Assembly (NCBI RefSeq): GCF_037137055.1
Contig: NZ_JBBBNY010000001.1
Coordinates: forward strand, 496,001-560,000
Direction of reading: 5' to 3'
Length of the DNA: 64,000 bases
Source: Frateuria_A yonginensis
GTDB lineage: Bacteria; Pseudomonadota; Gammaproteobacteria; Xanthomonadales; Rhodanobacteraceae
In this document: piece by piece, positions 61,435 to 64,000 of the stretch
Numbering within the stretch: the first letter of the stretch is position 1
Layout of the letters: the number at the start of each line of letters is the position of its first letter
Program-made: the position numbers and the translations under genes
Notes under the pieces: generated by a model
What the model was told of the DNA's origin: nothing
Seen by the model: only the letters and a program-made list of their open reading frames with translations
The model's database searches: none

Positions 61435-62508
61435 TCAGCCCCGGGCCTCGTACCAGCCGCGCGATCGATTGACGATGCGCACGACGGAAAGCATGACCGG
61501 CACTTCGATCAGCACGCCGACGACGGTAGCCAGGGCGGCCCCGGAATGCACGCCAAACAGGCCCACGGCCGCGGCCACGGCCAGCTCGAAGAAGTTACTG
61601 GCGCCGATCAGTGCAGAGGGACCGCCCACGCAGTGCGGCACGCCGAGCTGCCGGTTGAGCCAGTACGCCAGGCCGGCGTTGAAATACACCTGGATCAGGA
61701 TGGGGACCGCCAACATCGCGATGACCGCTGGCTGCGCCAGGATTTGTTGTCCTTGGAAACCGAACAACAGCACCAGCGTGGCCAGCAGTGCGAGCAGCGA
61801 CACCGGACCGAGACGGCGCAGCACCGCCTGCAATCTAGCCATGCCGCCACGGGCCAGCAGAGTCCGCCGCAAGGCGAGGCTGATCGCCACCGGCACCACG
61901 ATGTAGAGCAAGACCGACAGCAACAGCGTGTTCCATGGCACGGTGATCGAGGAGAGGCCCAGCAGCAGCGCCACGATGGGCGCGAACGCGACCACCATGA
62001 TGGCGTCGTTGAGCGCGACCTGGCTCAGCGTGAAGTTGGGCTCGCCGTTGCACAGGTTGCTCCAGACGAAAACCATGGCGGTGCATGGCGCAGCCGCCAA
62101 CAGGATCAGGCCGGCGATGTAGGAGTCGAGCTGCCCGGCCGGCAGATAGGCGGCGAACACGTGGCGCACGAAAATCCAGCCCAGCAGGGCCATCGAAAAC
62201 GGCTTCACCGCCCAGTTGACGAACAGCGTCACGCCGATGCCCTTCCATTGACGACGCACGTCCGCCAGGGCGCCGAAGTCGATCTTCAGAAGCATTGGGA
62301 TGATCATCAACCAGATGAGGCCGGCTACGGGCAGGTTGACCTGGGCGATTTCCATGTGCCCGATGGCCTCGAACGTGCCAGGCAGCAGATGGCCGAGAAG
62401 GGTGCCCGTAATGATGCACGAGGCCACCCACAGTGTGAGGTAGCGCTCGAAGAAGCCGATCCCCGGTGCCTCGGCCGGCGCCTGGTCGATCGTGGCAACC
62501 TGGCTCAT
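61435..62508 (-). CDS. acr3: Arsenite efflux transporter, ACR3 family
   Basis: This 357-aa inner-membrane protein has about ten helices. The signature Cys of helix 4 is in AAAPCTAMVFVWSNLCNGEPN, essential in characterised ACR3 proteins. FVNWAVKPFSMALLGW and GASNFFELAVAAAVGLFG are further family motifs. It exports As(III) using the proton gradient. The ATG overlaps the arsC stop by 4 nt, so both are translated together. Confidence 0.95.
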   Translation of the reverse strand: MSQVATIDQAPAEAPGIGFFERYLTLWVASCIITGTLLGHLLPGTFEAIGHMEIAQVNLPVAGLIWLMIIPMLLKIDFGALADVRRQWKGIGVTLFVNWAVKPFSMALLGWIFVRHVFAAYLPAGQLDSYIAGLILLAAAPCTAMVFVWSNLCNGEPNFTLSQVALNDAIMVVAFAPIVALLLGLSSITVPWNTLLLSVLLYIVVPVAISLALRRTLLARGGMARLQAVLRRLGPVSLLALLATLVLLFGFQGQQILAQPAVIAMLAVPILIQVYFNAGLAYWLNRQLGVPHCVGGPSALIGASNFFELAVAAAVGLFGVHSGAALATVVGVLIEVPVMLSVVRIVNRSRGWYEARG

Positions 62509-63023
62509 GCCGCAGCCTCGCTGCCGCCGTCACCCGTCAGCGCCCCGATACCATCCAGCGCAGACTTCAGCTCTTTGGGGCTCAGGGTTTCGACCGGCAG
62601 GTTGAGCAGCGCCATGATCCGGCGGGTGATCACCGCGTGCGCCTGGTGAAATGCTGCGCGAATCGCGGCAGGGCTGCCTTCGGCTGCAGCCGGATCGGGC
62701 AAACCCCAATGGGTGCGCACGAAATCGCCAAAGAGCACCGGGCACGGCTCGCTGGCCGCGGCGTCGCACACCGTGATGGCGATATCCAACGGTGGCGCCT
62801 GCTCGCCCACGAACTCGTCCCAGGACTTGCTCGACAGGCCATCGATGGGCATGCCAGCGCCGGCCAGCTGCTCCAGTGCATAGGGATTCACCTGGCCGGT
62901 GGGCTTGCTGCCGGCGCTAAGGGCAACGAACCGGCCCTTGCCCAGGTGGTTGAGGGTGGCTTCCGACAGGATGCTCCGGGCGGAATTGCCGGTGCAGATG
63001 AAGAGGACGCGACACGGGTGCAT
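62505..63023 (-). CDS. arsC: Arsenate reductase, LMW phosphatase type
   Basis: This 172-aa enzyme reduces As(V) to As(III) for export. The phosphatase loop is FICTGNSARS with nucleophile Cys10. The later redox cysteines are Cys86 and Cys94 in TVCDAAASEPCP, the arrangement of thioredoxin-coupled enzymes. The product is somewhat longer than the typical 130-140 aa because of a C-terminal extension (about 145-172). It begins 24 nt after the arsR stop. Confidence 0.93.
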   Translation of the reverse strand: MHPCRVLFICTGNSARSILSEATLNHLGKGRFVALSAGSKPTGQVNPYALEQLAGAGMPIDGLSSKSWDEFVGEQAPPLDIAITVCDAAASEPCPVLFGDFVRTHWGLPDPAAAEGSPAAIRAAFHQAHAVITRRIMALLNLPVETLSPKELKSALDGIGALTGDGGSEAAA

Positions 63024-63047
63024 GGCGAAGTCTCGTGAGGAAAAGGA

Positions 63048-63362
63048 TCAGGCACGCACGAGACCGCACTGGGCCGGCTGTCCCGCACAGCAGTGAGCGG
63101 TGAGGTAGTCGATCAGGTGCTGCATGGTTTCGAAGTCGGCGCGGTAGCGGACGTAGCGGCCTTCCGAAAAAGATTCGGCCAGACCCGCATGCACCAGCCC
63201 TTTGAGGTGGAACGACAGGGTCGAGCCACCGAGTCCCACGTGCTCGCCAATGGCGCCGACCACGGCCCCGTCCGGTCCGCAGGTGACTAGATAGCGAAAG
63301 ATGCTCAACCGGCTCTCCTGGGCTAGGCCGGCTAGCAGAACCACGGCAGACTTGGTTTCCAT
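63048..63362 (-). CDS. arsR: Arsenic-responsive repressor ArsR
   Basis: This 104-aa ArsR/SmtB winged-helix repressor has the recognition region GLGGSTLSFHLKGLVHAGL and the wing SEGRYVRYR. The usual CxC in the recognition helix is absent. Instead the C-terminus carries Cys91, Cys92 and Cys99 (AHCCAGQPAQCG), an arrangement like the As(III) site of Acidithiobacillus ferrooxidans ArsR. It should repress arsRC-acr3 and perhaps divergent arsH until arsenite binds. Confidence 0.93.
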   Translation of the reverse strand: METKSAVVLLAGLAQESRLSIFRYLVTCGPDGAVVGAIGEHVGLGGSTLSFHLKGLVHAGLAESFSEGRYVRYRADFETMQHLIDYLTAHCCAGQPAQCGLVRA

Positions 63363-63382
63363 AATTCGATATTGCTAGAATT
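63363..63382. promoter_or_regulatory. Putative ArsR operator in the arsR-arsH gap
   Basis: AATTC and GAATT flank a 10-nt centre, extended to 7-nt arms with one mismatch (AATTCGA / TAGAATT). It lies 1 nt upstream of the arsR start in the only AT-rich part of the locus, between divergent genes. Confidence 0.5.
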
Positions 63383-63411
63383 GTTGAACAAACACAATCG
63401 GATCTTTGTCC

Positions 63412-64000
63412 ATGTCGCTTGAGGATCTGCCCCACGTCACCGCCGAGGCGCTGGATTACCCCACGCTGGAGAAGCTGGCCTTGCCATCCGGGGCGGACCA
63501 TGCGCCGCGCATCCTAATCCTCTACGGGTCGCTGCGGCCGCAATCCTTCAGCCGCAAGCTCGCGCTTGAGGCCGAACGCATCCTGCGTCAGCTGGGTGCC
63601 GAGACCCGCGTCTTCGACCCCCATGAACTGCCGGTGCTGGACGGCGTGCCCGCGTCGCATCCCAAGGTGCAGGAACTGCGCGCGCTTTCGCTCTGGTCCG
63701 AGGGCCAGGTTTGGGTCAGCCCCGAACGGCACGGCACCGTCACCGGCGTGTTCAAGAACCAGATCGACTGGCTGCCGCTGGAGGACGGGAGCGTGCGCCC
63801 GACCCAAGGCCGCACGCTGGCCGTGATGCAGGTCTGTGGTGGCTCGCAGTCGTTCAACGTGGTCAACACCTTGCGGGTGCTCGGCCGCTGGATGCGCATG
63901 GTGGCCATCCCCAACCAATCATCGGTCGCCAAGGCATGGCAGGAGTTCGACGAAAGCGGCCGCATGAAGCCGTCGCCGTACTACGACCGCGTCGTCGATG
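63412..64000 (+). CDS. arsH: Arsenical resistance flavoprotein ArsH, 3' end beyond window
   Basis: The first 196 codons are visible, and the frame runs off the right edge with no stop. The NADPH-dependent FMN reductase motif is LILYGSLRPQSFSRKLALEA, and VSPERHGTVTGVFKNQIDW follows, both diagnostic of ArsH. The enzyme oxidises trivalent organoarsenicals and reduces other acceptors. It is divergent from arsR, sharing the AT-rich control region. Typical length is about 230-240 aa, so roughly 40 residues are missing. Confidence 0.93.
   Translation, partial: MSLEDLPHVTAEALDYPTLEKLALPSGADHAPRILILYGSLRPQSFSRKLALEAERILRQLGAETRVFDPHELPVLDGVPASHPKVQELRALSLWSEGQVWVSPERHGTVTGVFKNQIDWLPLEDGSVRPTQGRTLAVMQVCGGSQSFNVVNTLRVLGRWMRMVAIPNQSSVAKAWQEFDESGRMKPSPYYDRVVD

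Larger units (their letters stand above)
37442..64000. mobile_element. Putative genomic island with integrase, defence and metal-resistance cargo
   Basis: The left end is placed at the broken trpG start, where GTTG-N5-CAAC (37442-37454) could be the crossover core. The integrase lies at this end, and codon use drops in GC over roughly 37.6-43.8 kb. Cargo is a methylase-nuclease cassette followed by metal and arsenic resistance genes. No direct repeat of the core was noticed to the right, so the right end is presumed beyond the window. It is uncertain whether the 43.8-64 kb metal block belongs to the same insertion. Confidence 0.5.

Overview
The window looks like chromosomal DNA of a high-GC gammaproteobacterium, most likely a Rhodanobacteraceae/Xanthomonadaceae member (Rhodanobacter-like). 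This is inferred from the very GC-rich codon use, an Oar-type TonB-dependent receptor, Xanthomonad-style intergenic repeats, a DauA-type dehydrogenase and the large metal-resistance cargo. No tRNA, rRNA, CRISPR array or transposase was seen.

Region 1 (1-17.1 kb) is core chromosome. It holds the end of a cytochrome c, a DjlA-like co-chaperone, rpe, two tiny minus-strand ORFs with strong ribosome-binding sites and their own terminator, a two-component system resembling the proteobacterial dedicated-sortase pair (regulator, small exported protein, kinase), trpE with an overlapping small gene, and recC-recB-recD.

Region 2 (17.1-35.8 kb) is a divergent locus that reads as peptidoglycan-peptide scavenging. 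Leftward: transglutaminase-like protein, TonB-dependent receptor, lysA, M19 dipeptidase, two serine hydrolases and a VanX-type D-Ala-D-Ala dipeptidase. Rightward: DUF819 membrane protein, NlpC/P60 hydrolase, L-Ala-D/L-Glu epimerase, MurR/RpiR-type regulator, L,D-transpeptidase-like protein, Glu/Asp-type symporter and a DauA-like D-amino-acid dehydrogenase. Together they could take stem peptides to L-amino acids and keto acids, but the linkage is inferred from gene content.

Region 3 (36.1-43.4 kb): a secreted protein is followed by what looks like the promoter and first seven codons of trpG, broken off at about 37454. A P4-type integrase with arm-like repeats follows. Next is a compact three-gene cassette of lower GC: a MerR-like HTH protein, a large N6-adenine DNA methylase without an obvious nuclease domain, and a small protein with a PD-(D/E)XK signature. 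A perfect 30-bp palindrome overlaps the cassette promoter. This is the best candidate for an undescribed, restriction-modification-like defence system.

Region 4 (43.8-64 kb) is metal and metalloid resistance cargo, probably on the same island: two CDF exporters, czcCBA with a PII-like gene, merR/merTP (no merA in the window) with an AhpD-like gene and a ZIP transporter, cusCBA with cusF, and arsRC-acr3 divergent from arsH. The far island end lies beyond the window, so the rest of trpG should be found there.
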